Shown in pieces: positions 1 through 11,149 of a stretch of 64,000 nt of DNA (its first letter is position 1; every line of letters starts with the position of its first letter). The stretch covers positions 31,346,001 through 31,410,000 of the forward strand of contig OX621255.1 in assembly GCA_951640165.1 (NCBI GenBank), in the 5' to 3' direction. Below the pieces are notes generated by a model that saw nothing but the letters and a program-made list of their open reading frames with translations, did not search any database and had not been told where the DNA came from. Source of the DNA: Pseudoips prasinana. Its lineage: Eukaryota; Arthropoda; Insecta; Lepidoptera; Nolidae. Position numbers and translations under genes: made by a program.

Positions 1-40
1 AATAATGTCCCAGGATATTATTATTATATTTAAAGATACT
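1..40 (+). repeat. SINE2 3' tail, cut by window edge
   Basis: The first bases match the last part of the SINE2 family (compare 3880-3906): an AATAATGTCCCAGGATATT motif followed by a TTA-rich tail. The rest of this copy lies to the left of the window. Confidence 0.6.
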
Positions 41-650
41 TCAAGCTTTTACTATTTGCCTTAAAAATAACACCAGTTCTAACTCCACAGCTCTTAGTTT
101 TACTGTGACAGTAGAGTGTGATAGCAAATTTAAAAATCCATTTATTTTAGAGCGTCGTCATCGCTAAGGGACTTTTGACCTTGACCCAGTGAAGCTCGTG
201 ACATGACCTAATGGTTGATACGGGCTTGATAAGTAGATATGACTAAGGGTTGTATAAAAGGGTGAAAATGGATGTAAATTTAGTTCTTGTTTGTCTTTAA
301 TTTAGCTTAAATGGTATTAATATTAGAATTGTAACTCACATCCGTTTTGGGGTTCGTAGAAAAACAATGGATCCTTATAATTAATTTCATCCCATGGGCG
401 GCGTAAACCGTCTGCCAAGCGTAGCGATTAAGGCATATACCTCCAAATTATGGACACAACTTTATTGTGTATATATTTTGGGCGACCTATATTTTGCAGT
501 GGGTGCAATTAGGCTGACTTAATGATTGGATGAGGAAAACCATTTATAAAACGAAAATATTTTATAAAACGCTTTTGTCAATAATCTGAATATATTTATA
601 GATTTACAAGTTAGCTTTCATAATTACTTCTGGGCACAATTTCACAGCCT
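41..650. other. AT-rich non-coding stretch with LINE 3' debris
   Basis: No credible reading frame. Around 388-460 there is a decayed version of the LINE 3' tail seen better at 30676-31150 (CCCATGGGCGGCG..., CCGTCTGCCAAGCG...). Nothing else was recognised. Confidence 0.5.
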
Positions 651-654
651 TTGG

Positions 655-985
655 GAGGCGGAGGAGTCCCGAATACTGTTGTGTCTTAAGTCTTCGTACA
701 GTGTGTGTTGCCTGTGATGTCTTCCCGATAAAAGACGTGGTCGCTTACTACGGCCCTCATAAGAAGGTTTAAGGCCACTCAAAGAGCAATTGGGCTATGC
801 TATGCGTTTTCCGCGGAACGGATTTCAGTAACAGACATAGCCCGAAGAATTACCAAGCTTATATAGTAGTGCGTGGCGCTGGAAACTTTGTGTTGTGGCT
901 AGCGCATGACCGGTAATTGTGAAGATCCTGGAGAGGCCTATGTCCATCATTGGACGTCTTTCTGTAGATGATGATCGTACAAATG
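655..985 (+). pseudogene. RTE-like LINE (family B) 3' fragment
   Basis: On the plus strand a short readable piece (about 750-860) encodes LIRRFKATQRAIG and TDIARRITKL. These match the C-terminal region of the family-B LINE, whose minus-strand copy is at 13.6-14.06 kb. The conserved 3' end follows: GAGAGGCCTATGTCC, a GGACGTCTTTC motif and a GATGATGATC tail near 930-980. Family B resembles the RTE-type LINEs common in insects. The copy is truncated and has an internal deletion between coding remnant and tail. Confidence 0.6.
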
Positions 986-1789
986 GCGGCCTTAATTTTA
1001 CGAGCAATATCTTCCAAGTTACTTTATATGAATGTCAAAGTGATATATTATGCATAGCAAAAAAGTCTACAGTCAATAAGCCAACTAAATTGACCACATG
1101 TAGGTACTTTGGCATGAAAAGTAAAACAGAAAAGAACTCCGGGTTCCGGTCAAGACCAAATATACTTTCTGGGAATTTACTCAACGCAAGCAAATTTGAT
1201 TAAGTTCAGGAATTAACTTGCGTATGCACATAAATTTATCAATTATGACAAACCAACAACACAATACACAACTTTCGATATTCAACACACAACCGCAATC
1301 AACCATTTTTGATATTATTAAACTAACTATTACATTAACTTTTATTTACTTTCTTTCAATGTAGTACCTAAATCAACTTCTCATTCGATGAAATATTGGT
1401 AATACTTAGAGCCACCCGTTAGAGATTTTCATTTGTTCTCAGAATAACGTAATTTGGTTATTTATTCCCACCCGTACTTACGTACGTACACTTTATTGCA
1501 TAAGAATATAAACGCCTAGAACATTATTTTGCATTGGCGGCCTTATCACTAAAAACCATCTCTTCCAGGCCTATTTGCGTTGGATGGACCAGAATTTAAT
1601 ATCAATGGATATTGGTAGCAAAAGGTGTACGTATTTATACGTAAGAATAATACTTATATACAGTACTGTATACATACATACACAACATATATACATATAT
1701 GTATATATATATATATATAAACCTAATTATACATACATGAAAACTTATAAGTAAACTAGCATGCTTTCAGCTCATTCTAGTAAAGTCTC
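986..1789. other. AT-rich, nothing recognised
   Basis: No motif, repeat family or coding signal was recognised apart from an alternating TA/CATA microsatellite at about 1665-1720. The open frame at 919-1203 runs out of the LINE remnant and has no coding character. Confidence 0.4.
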
Positions 1790-1965
1790 GGCGGCAACTA
1801 GATAAATTTAAATAATGTTCTTTGACCATACATTTAAAAGTTCTAAGTGACTGGGCGCGTCTTATTTTGATAGGTAATGCATTCCACAATCGGACAGCTT
1901 GTATGCTGAAAGCTTTGTCAGTAAAATTTGTAGAATGACATGGCATTTTAAGTCGTAAGTTTTCT
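1790..1965 (+). repeat. LINE 3'-terminal relic
   Basis: Resembles the 3' regions at 16.46-16.67 kb and 31.87-32.26 kb, which share a phrase about a 'CATTCCACA' site followed by degenerate sequence. No reading frame of useful length survives. Assignment to a LINE tail is inference from this similarity only. Confidence 0.3.
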
Positions 1966-2149
1966 GATGACCGCTAAAAACGTGAATTATTTATAAATAA
2001 AATAAAATATGTATTTCTCAATAATTTAATGATTTTTGCACTAAGCAATTTATTTTAAAACATGACTGAAATGTTGCAATGTTCTTTCTTAAACACATTA
2101 ACCACGTTACTGCTATATTTAAGATGCACTTATAATATTTAACACAAAT

Positions 2150-2505
2150 TATAATAATAATGTCCTCCTAGCCGAATTTCGGCCACGGCAGCCAGTCTCA
2201 AAGGAAACTAGCCATCTGCGTGGGATATATTTCAGTGTAGAAGTGCGTGCGCAAGCACAGCGGCACTTTCTATCCATCACTCTCCTGATCCGTTGGAACG
2301 ATATGACCGGAAAGAGGTCAGATACAGCACCGACGGCAGTACGTGCTTTCCGTGGCACGCGGGTGAGATACCGCCAACTCCCAGACTTCAGACAGGTACT
2401 GAGAAATTTTCAAATTCACTTTTTGTCGCGACCAGCAATTTGAACCCAGGTCTTCATTATTTGCGGTTGAACACGTTATCGCTAGACCGCTTTATGTAGT
2501 AATAA
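2150..2505 (-). repeat. tRNA-headed SINE copy
   Basis: Read on the minus strand, the segment begins near 2500 with a box A-like TAGCGATAACGTG, followed by a box B-like GGTTCAAATTG. The body then runs to CCGAAATTCGGCTAGGAGG and a TTATTATTAT-type tail at about 2150. This is the layout of a tRNA-derived SINE. It differs from SINE1 and SINE2 elsewhere in the window. The two overlapping plus-strand frames here have no family support. Confidence 0.55.
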
Positions 2506-2872
2506 GGTATCCTGACGTGTAAGTTCGACGACAAATAGTTCTGCCGTGTTACGTTACGAGAGAGGTAGAGACCAAACGGAAACTTCTGGTCGGTCTTAAA
2601 CTTAACAAACTCAAGTACTAACTAGATTGCTGGCAACGCTTGAGACCGGCGTTAAAGTTATTTAAAGTTGCTTGCACTATAATTTACTGGGTAATTATTT
2701 AAGTTATAGCTGTGTAATTAATTAGGGTATATTTCGAAACAGGACAGTACAATTATTAATTGGATAAAGATAATAAATATAATGGGTGAAATAGTGAATT
2801 GCGATAAAGCGGTTGAAAGTAAGACATTTGAAAATCAGAAACATAATAATAATAAATTAAATAAATTAAAAA
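2506..2872. other. No feature recognised
   Basis: AT-rich sequence with short A/T runs. Nothing coding or repetitive was identified by eye. Confidence 0.35.
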
Positions 2873-3060
2873 AGGTTTTTATTCACGGAGACTTTAAAAA
2901 GCGCTTGTAAATAGTCAGAACTTGTTCGTAGTAATATATAATTAATTTATAATTATTTCTAGGTACATATAGATATCACGAATTGTAGGAAATAATTTAC
3001 AATAAGATTTATTTTAAAATAGTAACGATATTTAGCTAACTTAAATTAAGTTATTGTCAA
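2873..3060 (+). repeat. Repeat C (LINE-tail-like) copy 1
   Basis: Shares TTTTTATTCACG(T/G)AGACTTT, AAGCGCTTGTAAATAGTCAG and further blocks with 28238-28440 (same orientation) and, inverted, with 19085-19215 and 19385-19520. It has the look of a LINE 3' untranslated end. No coding part is attached. Confidence 0.5.
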
Positions 3061-3454
3061 GGATCATGTGTAGGTTTAATTATCTAAATTTTATATTTTA
3101 GCTATATTATTACTACTACTACGAATTTAATGTTATTATTATGGAGGACCTTGTGTTTATAACGACGGTCGCGGTTTAATGCTACCACCGGATCCAATGC
3201 GCTCCAACTGAGAAGACCCAGCTAAACAAACTCAGCAGGTGTCTTTACTACCGGTTTCAACACGGCCCAGTTGAATAACTTGTAATTTTATAATATGTAA
3301 GCATAAGTATCAGCAAGAGAAGCCGCAGACACATGTTTGCTGCTTTTTATTTTTGAAGTAAAACTTCTGTCTGCACGCTCATCCTGGGGCGTCAGCTGGT
3401 AAATGCATAATAAGAGCGTTACGTTGAGAGGGAGATATAAGTTAGTGAAGATAG

Positions 3455-3906
3455 AAAGGACCCAGGATAGATATTTGTGTGCATGAACATGCCTATTTGT
3501 CCTGAGTCTAGGTATAATTATATACCTAGACGGTCACCGCAGCCTAGTTGGTAGTTCTCCTGTCTACGAAGCCGGTGGTCCTGGGTTCGAATCCCGGTAA
3601 GTGCAAATATTTGTGTGATGAGCACGAATATTTGTTTCTGAGTCATGGTTGTTTTCTATGTATATAAGAATTTATCTATTTATATAAGTATGTATATACG
3701 ATACATCGCCTGGTACCTATAATACAAGCTTTGCTTAGTTCGGGGCTAGGATGATCTGTGTGACATTGTCCCTAGATATTATATATAAGTATTTGTTTAC
3801 AAAAGAAAAGTAGTATATAAGTTATCTGGTTTCCATAGTACAAGCTCTGCTTAGTTTGGGATCAGATGGCCGTGGGTAAATATTGTCCCAGGATATTATT
3901 ATTATT
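3455..3906 (+). repeat. SINE2 copy split by a SINE1 insertion
   Basis: SINE2 body sequence (GATATTTGTGTGCATGAACA, then CCTGAGTCTAGG) reads up to about 3528. It resumes at about 3785 with ATAAGTATTTGTTTACAAAAG, GTTATCTGGTTTCC and the GTCCCAGGATATT tail. A SINE1 element fills the gap, so SINE1 jumped into SINE2. The tRNA-like head of this SINE2 copy is missing. Confidence 0.7.
3532..3784 (+). repeat. SINE1 copy nested in SINE2
   Basis: tRNA-derived SINE. Box A-like AGCCTAGTTGGTAG is at about 3542 and box B-like GGGTTCGAATCCC at about 3581. The body GCAAATATTTGTGTGATGAG follows, then a CTTAGTTCGGGGCTAGGATG block and the tail GTCCCTAGATATT. RNA polymerase III transcription from the internal boxes is the known mode for such elements. 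Other copies in the window are on the minus strand. Confidence 0.8.
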
Positions 3907-4154
3907 ATAATTTAAATACTCCTGTCCTTATCTTACTGTTCTCTTTCTTTTCATTCTAGAACTATTTAATGACAATTTCGCGTTTAGAATGTTGTATGTC
4001 CTTCTCATTAGCTATACCTACTTATTCTTTTGTTTTAATACTAACTATAACATCCACGAAATGTTACAAAAGCCACCATAAAGCTTTACTAGTACAGGGG
4101 TTCGAACCCCGAACGCGACAATATACACCCGAGCATAAAATTTAAAATTAAGTG

Positions 4155-4200
4155 TTAGTAAAATATCTTATTTAAGGATTTAAATAAGATATTTTACTAA
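4155..4200. repeat. Perfect 21-bp inverted repeat (4-bp spacer)
   Basis: TTAGTAAAATATCTTATTTAA is mirrored exactly after a GGAT spacer. It would form a stable hairpin in DNA or RNA. Upstream, a GGGGTTCGAACCCC box B-like palindrome at about 4098 suggests a SINE relic. Confidence 0.7.
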
Positions 4201-4306
4201 AACGAGAGTAGACGTAAGAATACAACAGTTTCGACACCAGCAATTCCTATTAACGCCACTATCATCCAAACCTAGTAAACTTAGTTGTTCACGCGTAGTT
4301 TGTACA

Positions 4307-4442
4307 TACGCCAGCACATCAAGTTACCGTAATCTGTAAAATTTCCCCAATAGAAAGTGAACCTTATGCTTATGTGATAAAGTTGTAAATCTATAAAATG
4401 AATTTGACAGATTGGGGTAGCTGGATGTGCTGGCGTCTGTAC
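4307..4442 (+). mobile_element. Short inverted-repeat element (MITE family M1), copy 1
   Basis: About 135 bp. The termini are inverted repeats of roughly 35 bp: one end ACGCCAGCACATCAAG, the other GGTAGCTGGATGTGCTGGCG. The middle carries the family marker AAGTGAACCTTATGCTT and GATAAAGTTG. Further copies are at 4441-4579, 23482-23618, 30192-30308 and 34783-34905. No coding capacity, so a non-autonomous DNA element is the likely explanation. Confidence 0.65.
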
Positions 4443-4579
4443 AGAGGCCAGCACATCCAGCTACCCCAATCTGTCCAATTTCGTTTATAGATTTTCAACT
4501 TTATCACAAAAGTATAAGGTTCACTTTCAATTGGGGAAATTTAACAGATTGGGGTAGCTTGATGTGCTGGCGTCTGTAC
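4441..4579 (-). mobile_element. MITE family M1, copy 2, abutting copy 1 in reverse
   Basis: The same element as 4307-4442 in the opposite orientation, starting directly where the first ends (CGTCTGTACAGAGGCCAGC). The pair forms an inverted dimer of about 270 bp. Confidence 0.65.
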
Positions 4580-4927
4580 AACAAGTAATCCATTCCACTA
4601 ATAGTGGGGTGAAAAGAAACATTGCTCTCTATCGTCAGAAATGGGAAAACTTTGTAACTGTAATTACTATTTTGATTGCCAAATGGCCGCCAAACAATAG
4701 TTTTGCTATTGTTTCGGTGGTTCCCTCCACCGCTTTGAAAGCAGTTCGCGAAGACCGTGAAAATCAAGCAATATACACACAAAAATAACCATACTTTAGA
4801 ATTGGATAGATCGTCATAATCAATAACTAAAACATATACTAGAAACCTTGTAAAAGCGACAGGTTAAATATTTCTAAGTATTGACTAACCTCACTTTTTC
4901 TAACAACTTTATTATATTATTATTTAC

Positions 4928-5105
4928 TAGCCGTGCCCCGCGGTTTTACCCGCGTTAAACTTTATAAATGTATGTTATTCTGATGTATAAGCTATATTAT
5001 TGTTAAGTTTCATTAAAATTCATTCGGTAGTTTTTACGTGAAAGAGTAACAAACATCCATCCATACTTACAAACTTTCGCATTTATATATATAATATATA
5101 CTTAT
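4928..5105 (+). repeat. CTAGC-type dispersed repeat
   Basis: Begins ACTAGCCGTGCCCCGCGG and ends with the AAAGAGTAACAAACATCCATC block and a TA-rich tail. Related copies are at 50388-50575 (same strand) and 31290-31510 (reverse). It is a very common lepidopteran non-autonomous repeat; I do not know its class with certainty. Confidence 0.6.
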
Positions 5106-5109
5106 ATAG

Positions 5110-7520
5110 TAAGATTAAATATAATAGTATTTTTACAAAAACAAAAGCTAGTTACAGTCGGTACCGGCTAATGCATCAAAGCACTGACCAGTACTTTTGC
5201 TTTTTTATGGAAATACATAATATACATATTATAAAGTTGTTAGGAAAATTATTGCAGAGTTCCTGCAAATGTTTCTGCCTGACGCACTAGCCACATAAGT
5301 CCTGCCTAACAAACCACACGAAGGCCTTATCAAATAGAACAAAACTACCCGTACAGTCATAGTACATACAAATCGGTTATCGGTTCGCTTATATAATGTA
5401 AAAAAATCAATCAAGCTAATTAAAATGCATACGCAATTTCTTTTTGAACCTGCATTCAAAACGTAGGATAGTTATCAAACATCGACTTTCGTCCTCTTTT
5501 GTGAGACTGAACTTACTAAGCTGTCACTCGCCCTGATTAAGCTAATTGGGATATGGGATTTAAAAATCATTAGACTCATCTCGTCATGCTACGTGATAAG
5601 CTTTGTTTTAAAGAACGACTTGACTAACGAACCTCCTAACTTCTAAGCCTATTAGTATCAGTTAACGACATCGGGAACTTAGAAGAGTAAGCTCCTCAAT
5701 TTTTTTATACGTCTAAGTCTGTAAGACATTTTGAGGTGTCAGAGTTGGAGGCTTTCATAGCCAGTTGCTCTCATCGGTCCTTGAATGTTTGGTGAGGTTA
5801 AGTTCCTACGCATGCGGTCAGCCTATAAAGTATCGGCCAAAGAGGTTTAATTTCTAAGCATCTTTTTGCTGTGGAGGGCCCGTTAAGCTGTCAGTCCCAG
5901 TTGTAGTCGTCAGATAACAGTTGATAAGCCAAGTCAGAGGTTTACTAGACATCGTTAAGAACTCCGACACCAAAGCAACCGCTGCCTATATAATAAAGAA
6001 CGAAAGGCATATAAAAAAATAAAAAAATCTGTGTAAAAGTCGCTATGAACTACTTGGGTCGCCTACGATCGCTAATAACACCTTGGACATGACCACAGAT
6101 ATCTAAAATAGGAGATAGACCGTCCCACTAATATCCTATATAGTCCAAGTGTCACCAAATAAATTTACGCACACAATGACTCACTGAATAATACACGCAC
6201 ACATTGCATTTACGCACTCTTGGAGATCTTCGCTCCCATTGGGTAACACATTCAAAAAGGATTTATGTGTTTGTTAATACGTATAATGTGCAAATCGCGT
6301 CAGCATGCACTCACACAAAGGCAGTACAGGCTATATAGTGACTTCAACGGGTAGTCGATAGAATGTTATCGATATATGGTAATTTAAGTATTCGATGACG
6401 TGAAATCATTGTCATTTGGATTGGATGGAAACCTAAAAATGATCAAATTTGTATTACAGTAGAACTCATGTAAATCAAACTTCGTAAATCTTAATCGTAA
6501 ATCGAACTTTTGTAGACAAAATGTATAAAATTACCTAAGGCTTACCTAAACCTTTGCGAATTGTAAAGAAATATTTGGTTTGTCAATTTTATTCTAATTT
6601 CGAGTAAGAGAGGTAAATTAAATCTTATTTATTTTATTTTCTCTTAAAGTTATATACCAAAACTATGTACTATCAAAAATCTGTATAATTTTAAAACATT
6701 TGTAGAATACAAACTATTTTAAAGTCAGTTATTTTGTTTGCTTTTGATATTTCAAATATTTTCCATTTACAGCATTATCTAATGTCAATGAAAAAACCGT
6801 GAGTGCAATCGATATACGTGTTCGAGTACAGTGACGAAGGCAATCACTACGTCTCAAACAGCATGGCTCGGACCAAGAACATGAGAAGCGGCCGTACTGC
6901 GCAAAAATATGTTGGCGATCATATCGTTTTATGCATTATTCATTGCAGTGTAAGAACTATACATTGACACATTTAGCTATGAAAAGCAGCAATGTACACA
7001 GCACAATTAGAACTAATAATTTTAAATTCACCACTTGCATTTTTGCATAAAAGTCGGAATACTACATTAAATATGATGTTTCTTTAAAAATAAACTGTAT
7101 TTATTAAAAATAAATAAAAAGTGATCCCATCGGTGTGTAAATTAGTAATTTCACTACGATGTTTACATGTAACGATTGCACAGGACGGCATTTCAGATAA
7201 AACTCAATATTTGTGTCAGAAGCACAAACGTATTCACTCGGCCGCGAAAGAGAACAAATTGATGGCAGTGTATGCCCGCTGCGCATACTGTAGACACCTA
7301 ATACGCGTTAGTTTGTCCTCTCTCTAGTATTTAATGCTCTGAGGGCATGACTGCCGTGTTTCCGGCAACTTATAGTCCTTATTGCGTCTTTTTGAAGGGT
7401 CTCATACTGTATTCTGTAGGAAAATTATTCACATATAGATCATTTATTTTAAACTCGGTCTCAGCATACGTAGGAAAAAGTTGCGATGAAAGCTTCATCC
7501 AATGGGTTTGATTTCCGAGT
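5110..7520. other. Long stretch with no recognised gene
   Basis: Several small frames exist here (for example at 5229-5459 and 7121-7327), but none has a recognisable domain or a repeat-family match. Sequence at 5510-5960 and 6800-6930 is less AT-rich and may be old repeat or single-copy non-coding DNA. The frame at 7121-7327 has four cysteines (including a CAYCRH motif) but no family I recognise. Confidence 0.35.
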
Positions 7521-7523
7521 AGC

Positions 7524-7557
7524 TACTCCTTGTGTAAAAAATTTTACACAAGGAGTA
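7524..7557. repeat. Perfect 34-bp palindrome next to LINE end
   Basis: TACTCCTTGTGTAAAAA is followed immediately by its exact reverse complement. It lies directly beside the (CTAA)n 3' tail of the LINE that starts at 7561. Confidence 0.8.
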
Positions 7558-7635
7558 TCTAGTTAGTTAGTTAGTTGGGCGATTGGTTTCCGCACTTAGC
7601 CTCCTAATTGGGCCATTGTACGTGAACTTATTTGG

Positions 7636-8043
7636 CTACTCAAACCATTTTAGTTCCATCCAGAAGTCCAAGAGGCCTCGAAAGCTTGGCTTGAGTACTT
7701 CCTGCAGTGTCTTCGGATCGTTTAGGAACTTTGCCCGTTGGCTGGCAACGCTATTGCAGTGTAGCAGTACGTGTGCCGGTGTTTCTTCAGATCAATGCAT
7801 CCTCTGCACAAGGGGCTGTCTGTGACGCCAATCTTGAAGAGGTGTTTGTTTAGTGTGCAGTGTCCGGTGATTATGCCTATCACCATGCGCAAATCTTTTC
7901 TGTTCAGATGTAGTAGACTGCGTGATAGACGTTTGTTCAGAGATGGTAAAACTTCCTTAGTCTGTCTGCATGATTAGAGGTTCTGGTCCCACTATCCTCG
8001 TTTCTGAGCCCTTTCTTGCCAGCTGGTCCGCAGTGTCATTACC
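7636..8043 (-). pseudogene. LINE ORF2 C-terminal region, frameshifted
   Basis: After the RNase H deletion the reading continues in three pieces. GNDTADQLARKGSE is in one frame (8043 downwards). EVLPSLNKRLSRSLLHLNR, then GHCTLNKHLFKIG and CRGC, are in a second. EETPAHVLLHC and a terminal FWMELKWFE before the TAG at 7636-7638 return to the first. The CxxC...HxxxxC arrangement is the Cys/His motif often found at the end of LINE ORF2 proteins. At least two 1-nt indels plus the deletion make this part non-functional. Confidence 0.75.
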
Positions 8044-10321
8044 CAGAGAGTGTAACTTTGTTGTCAGATGCTATGTTTTCGAGTGCACAATGGCACTCCA
8101 TGATGAGACCGCTGTTGAAGTTGTTGCTCTTTAAAGCCTGGAGTACAGAAGCACTGTCTGAGATAATGCGTATGGATTTCCCGCGCACCATTCTAGACTT
8201 GACTGCTGTTGCAGCTCTAATTATTCCCACGCATTCCGCTTGGAAAATAGAGTTTAGGCTTCCTAGAGTAGTCGATATATTGATGTTTAGGTCACTAGAG
8301 AAGACGCCGGCTCCTGTGCCTTTATTTGTTTTAGATCCATCCGTGTATATCCTAACTTCGTGGATACCGGAACTGTCCTTGGCTTCTTCTTGAAGTTGGA
8401 TTGCGTAGTTTTTATCAAAAACGAAAGTTTTTGGGATAATATCACATGTCGCGTCAATCATTGGGAGCGTCTTCTGTATGTCATCCATGAGGCGCGTATG
8501 CGTTTCCCTGTTATTTTGCTTCCACAAACCAGCTTTGTTAAGCCTTATGGCTGTAACCGCGGCCTCATGTTGAACTACTAGGTGCAACGGTCTGAGGTTT
8601 AGTAAGGCCTCAAGGGCCGCGGTGGAAGTCGTTCTCATGCTTCCTGTCGTTGCTAGGCATGCCAGTCGTTGGAGGCTTTGTAGTTTGGCCCTTGCGGTGC
8701 CTGTTTGGGTTCTGGGCCACCATACAACGGCGCCATATGTTATCATTGGGCGTATTATCATTTTGTAAAGCCATAGGGTTATGGAGGGTTTCAAACCCCA
8801 TTTCTTCCCTATGAGTCTTCTGCATTGCCAGAAAACTGAGCGGGCTTTGTCGGTTTTCACCTCTATGTGTTTGAGCTTACTATCGAGAGTTAAGCCTAGG
8901 TATTTGACCTCCGATGAGAGGCTCAGTTTAGTGCCAAACAATATTGGTAGGTCCATAGTGTTTGGTTTTCTCTTGTTTGTGAATAGGACCATTTCTGTTT
9001 TCTTTGGATTGACCGTTAATTCGATTTGGTCGCACCATTGTTCTACGATTTTGAAGGCAGATTGCATGCGGTTACAAATCATGTTTTCTGAGTTGCCTTT
9101 TATCAGAATCGTGATGTCATCAGCGTAGCCGACGGTGTAGTAGCATCTTTGGTTAAGGCGTCGTAGTAAATCATCCACCACGATGTTCCATAAGAGGGGT
9201 GAGAGTACACCTCCCTGGGGACAGCCTTTTGCCACGATACCTCTCGTGGTGGAGTTTACTGTGAACCTAATAGCTCTCAGCCTTAGGAGGTTGTCAATCC
9301 AGCCACTAATAGTTTGATCCGCTCCAAGTTTGGCAAGGGAGTATTTGATGCTCCAGAATTTTGTTTTGTCGAAGGCTCCTTCGATGTCGATGAAGGCGCC
9401 TAGTGTCATCAGTTTGTCAGATAGGGCTGCTTCTATAGTTCCTACCACTGCGTGTAGAGCGGAATCTGTTGATTTGCCTGTTCTGTAAGCGTGTTGTTGT
9501 CGATGTAGTGGCGTGTGTTGTAGCACACCATCTCTAAGGTGTCTATCTACAAGTCTTTCTAAAGACTTGAGCAGGAATGATGTTAGGCTGATTGGCCTGT
9601 ATGATTTCGCCTGGGTATAGTCAGTTTTTCCCGGTTTCGGTAGGAAAATAACCTTCACTTCTCTCCACTGGCGAGGTATGTAATGGTGTGCAATACAGGC
9701 TTTGTATATTGTTAGTAGGTGGGGTGTTATAGTTTTATGGCACCATTGAAGCAATGCTGGGAATATTTCATCCAAGCCCGCGGACTTGAATGGCAGAAAA
9801 CTATTTATTGCCCAGATGATTCTGTCTGCTGTTACTATTGCGTCAGCAGTTTTCCAGTCTAAACGACTCGGTTTGTATTCCACAGGTGTCCCCCAGTCGG
9901 TGTTATCAGTTATTTGGCAGCCTAGGAAATGTGTTTCAATGAGTGTTTTGCTTATGTCTTCATCAGAAGTGGCATATGTTCCATCTTGCTTTTTGAGTGA
10001 GCCCAGAGTGCGCTTGTCATCCTGGGATAGTAGTTTTTTCACTCTTGAAGCTTCATTGGTATGTTTGATGTTGTCGCAGAAGCGTCGCCAGGATTGTCCT
10101 TTGCGATATCTTATACGTTTTTTGTAGTGATACTGGGCGAATTTGTATCTCTCCCAATCTTCTTCGTTCCTCGTGTTTCTTGCACGGTTGAAGAGTTTTC
10201 TTAGATTTCGTTTGAGTTTTTCCAGTTCTGGCCCCCACCATTGATTTTTGGTACCTATTGTCGGTATTTCAAATGGGCATGCCTGCTGATAACTCAGTTG
10301 CACACAGTTGGTTAGTGTGTT
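8039..10321 (-). pseudogene. LINE ORF2, reverse transcriptase and RNase H part
   Basis: Continues the endonuclease frame after one in-frame TGA. About 760 codons remain open. The RT has LPKPG...KSYRPISL (about residues 221-240 counted from 10303), a FIDIEGAFD motif near 304-312, GCPQGGVLSPLLWN near 360-373 and YADD at 393-396. RNase H starts with YTDGSK near 653, with the catalytic Glu (FQAE, 690) and Asp (ISDS, 716) present. The frame ends at 8039 because of a deletion: text that should hold the last catalytic His region is missing, and GNDTADQLARKGS follows in another frame. The protein cannot be complete. Confidence 0.9.
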
Positions 10322-11149
10322 TCAATTGTCTTCGATGTTGTCAGTGTTAGTTTGCATGTTTTTGAAAGTGAGTTTACTTACCTCATTTTCGAGGAGGTTT
10401 TGGTACCTTGTGACGTCTGTCCTACGAGGATTGCGTCTTGGTTGTATCCCTTTCTCGAACACTTCGATAACATAGCAGATTCTCCTGTGGTCTGCGAAAG
10501 ATGGTTCGGGAGAAACATGCCAGTTAGACAAAATTTCTTTTGCACCATCTGACGCCAGGGTAATGTCCACTATGGTTTGGTATCTGGAGCTTACGAAAGT
10601 GGGTTCAGAGCCCCTGTTTATTAAAGATAGGTTGGTTGAAAATAAGTAGTCAGTTAGTAGCTCACCTCTCTTATTTGGCATCGCGCTGCCCCATAATGGG
10701 TGATGCGCGTTTGCATCTGCCGAGATGATGATGTCCCAGCTGTTGTCTTCACAGTGTTGTACCAGGTCACTCAGTTCTTTTGGTGGAGGTTCACCATCTC
10801 CTGGCATGTAAGCTGATGCCAGTACAAGTGGAGGACGTTTAGAGTTCGGGTTATCTGGTAGCCGTATGGCGGTTAGGTCTCTAGAACAGAATTGTGTTAG
10901 TAGCACAGCTGGTATTGTTTTAGGTACGTAAATGCAAGTCCTCGGCTGTTGTACCGAAGTCTCGAGCATCAACTTACCTCCAATGTTGCCAAGTCCACAT
11001 ATTCTGCTCTGCCTAATCCACGGATCCTCCTGGATTAGGGCGATGGTCTTGTTGTTTACCTCCAGCAGTCTGCGTAGGGTAGCCGTCGCGATTTGTTTGT
11101 GCTGGAGGTTGGTCTGGACGATATCAATCCGAGTCGGTTCCGAGAACAT
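10322..11149 (-). pseudogene. LINE ORF2, endonuclease part
   Basis: Begins at ATG 11147-11149 (the in-frame GTG just upstream is not a eukaryotic start). The ~275 residues form an apurinic-like endonuclease. A SADANAHHPLWG motif (about residues 144-155) and FADHRRI near residue 220 carry the expected catalytic Asp/Asn and Asp-His. Its role would be to nick target DNA for reverse transcription. The frame stops at a TGA (10322-10324), but the same frame continues directly into the RT part, so a single nonsense codon separates them. Otherwise this part looks intact. Confidence 0.85.

Noticed and set aside
3540..3600. SINE heads (also at 24640, 58600, 63430) as functional tRNA genes
   Set aside because: Box A and box B are present but the cloverleaf is not complete and the sequences continue into SINE bodies repeated across the window.
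4090..4115. GGGGTTCGAACCCC as the T-arm of a tRNA gene
   Set aside because: No acceptor, D or anticodon arms could be fitted around it; it fits a decayed SINE head better.
5229..5459. Small minus-strand frame as a gene
   Set aside because: No motif, no codon pattern, surrounded by non-coding AT-rich DNA.
8016..8393. Plus-strand frames over 7.6-11.6 kb (e.g. 8016-8393, 8781-9128, 9786-10127, 11179-11571)
   Set aside because: Antisense shadows of the LINE on the minus strand.
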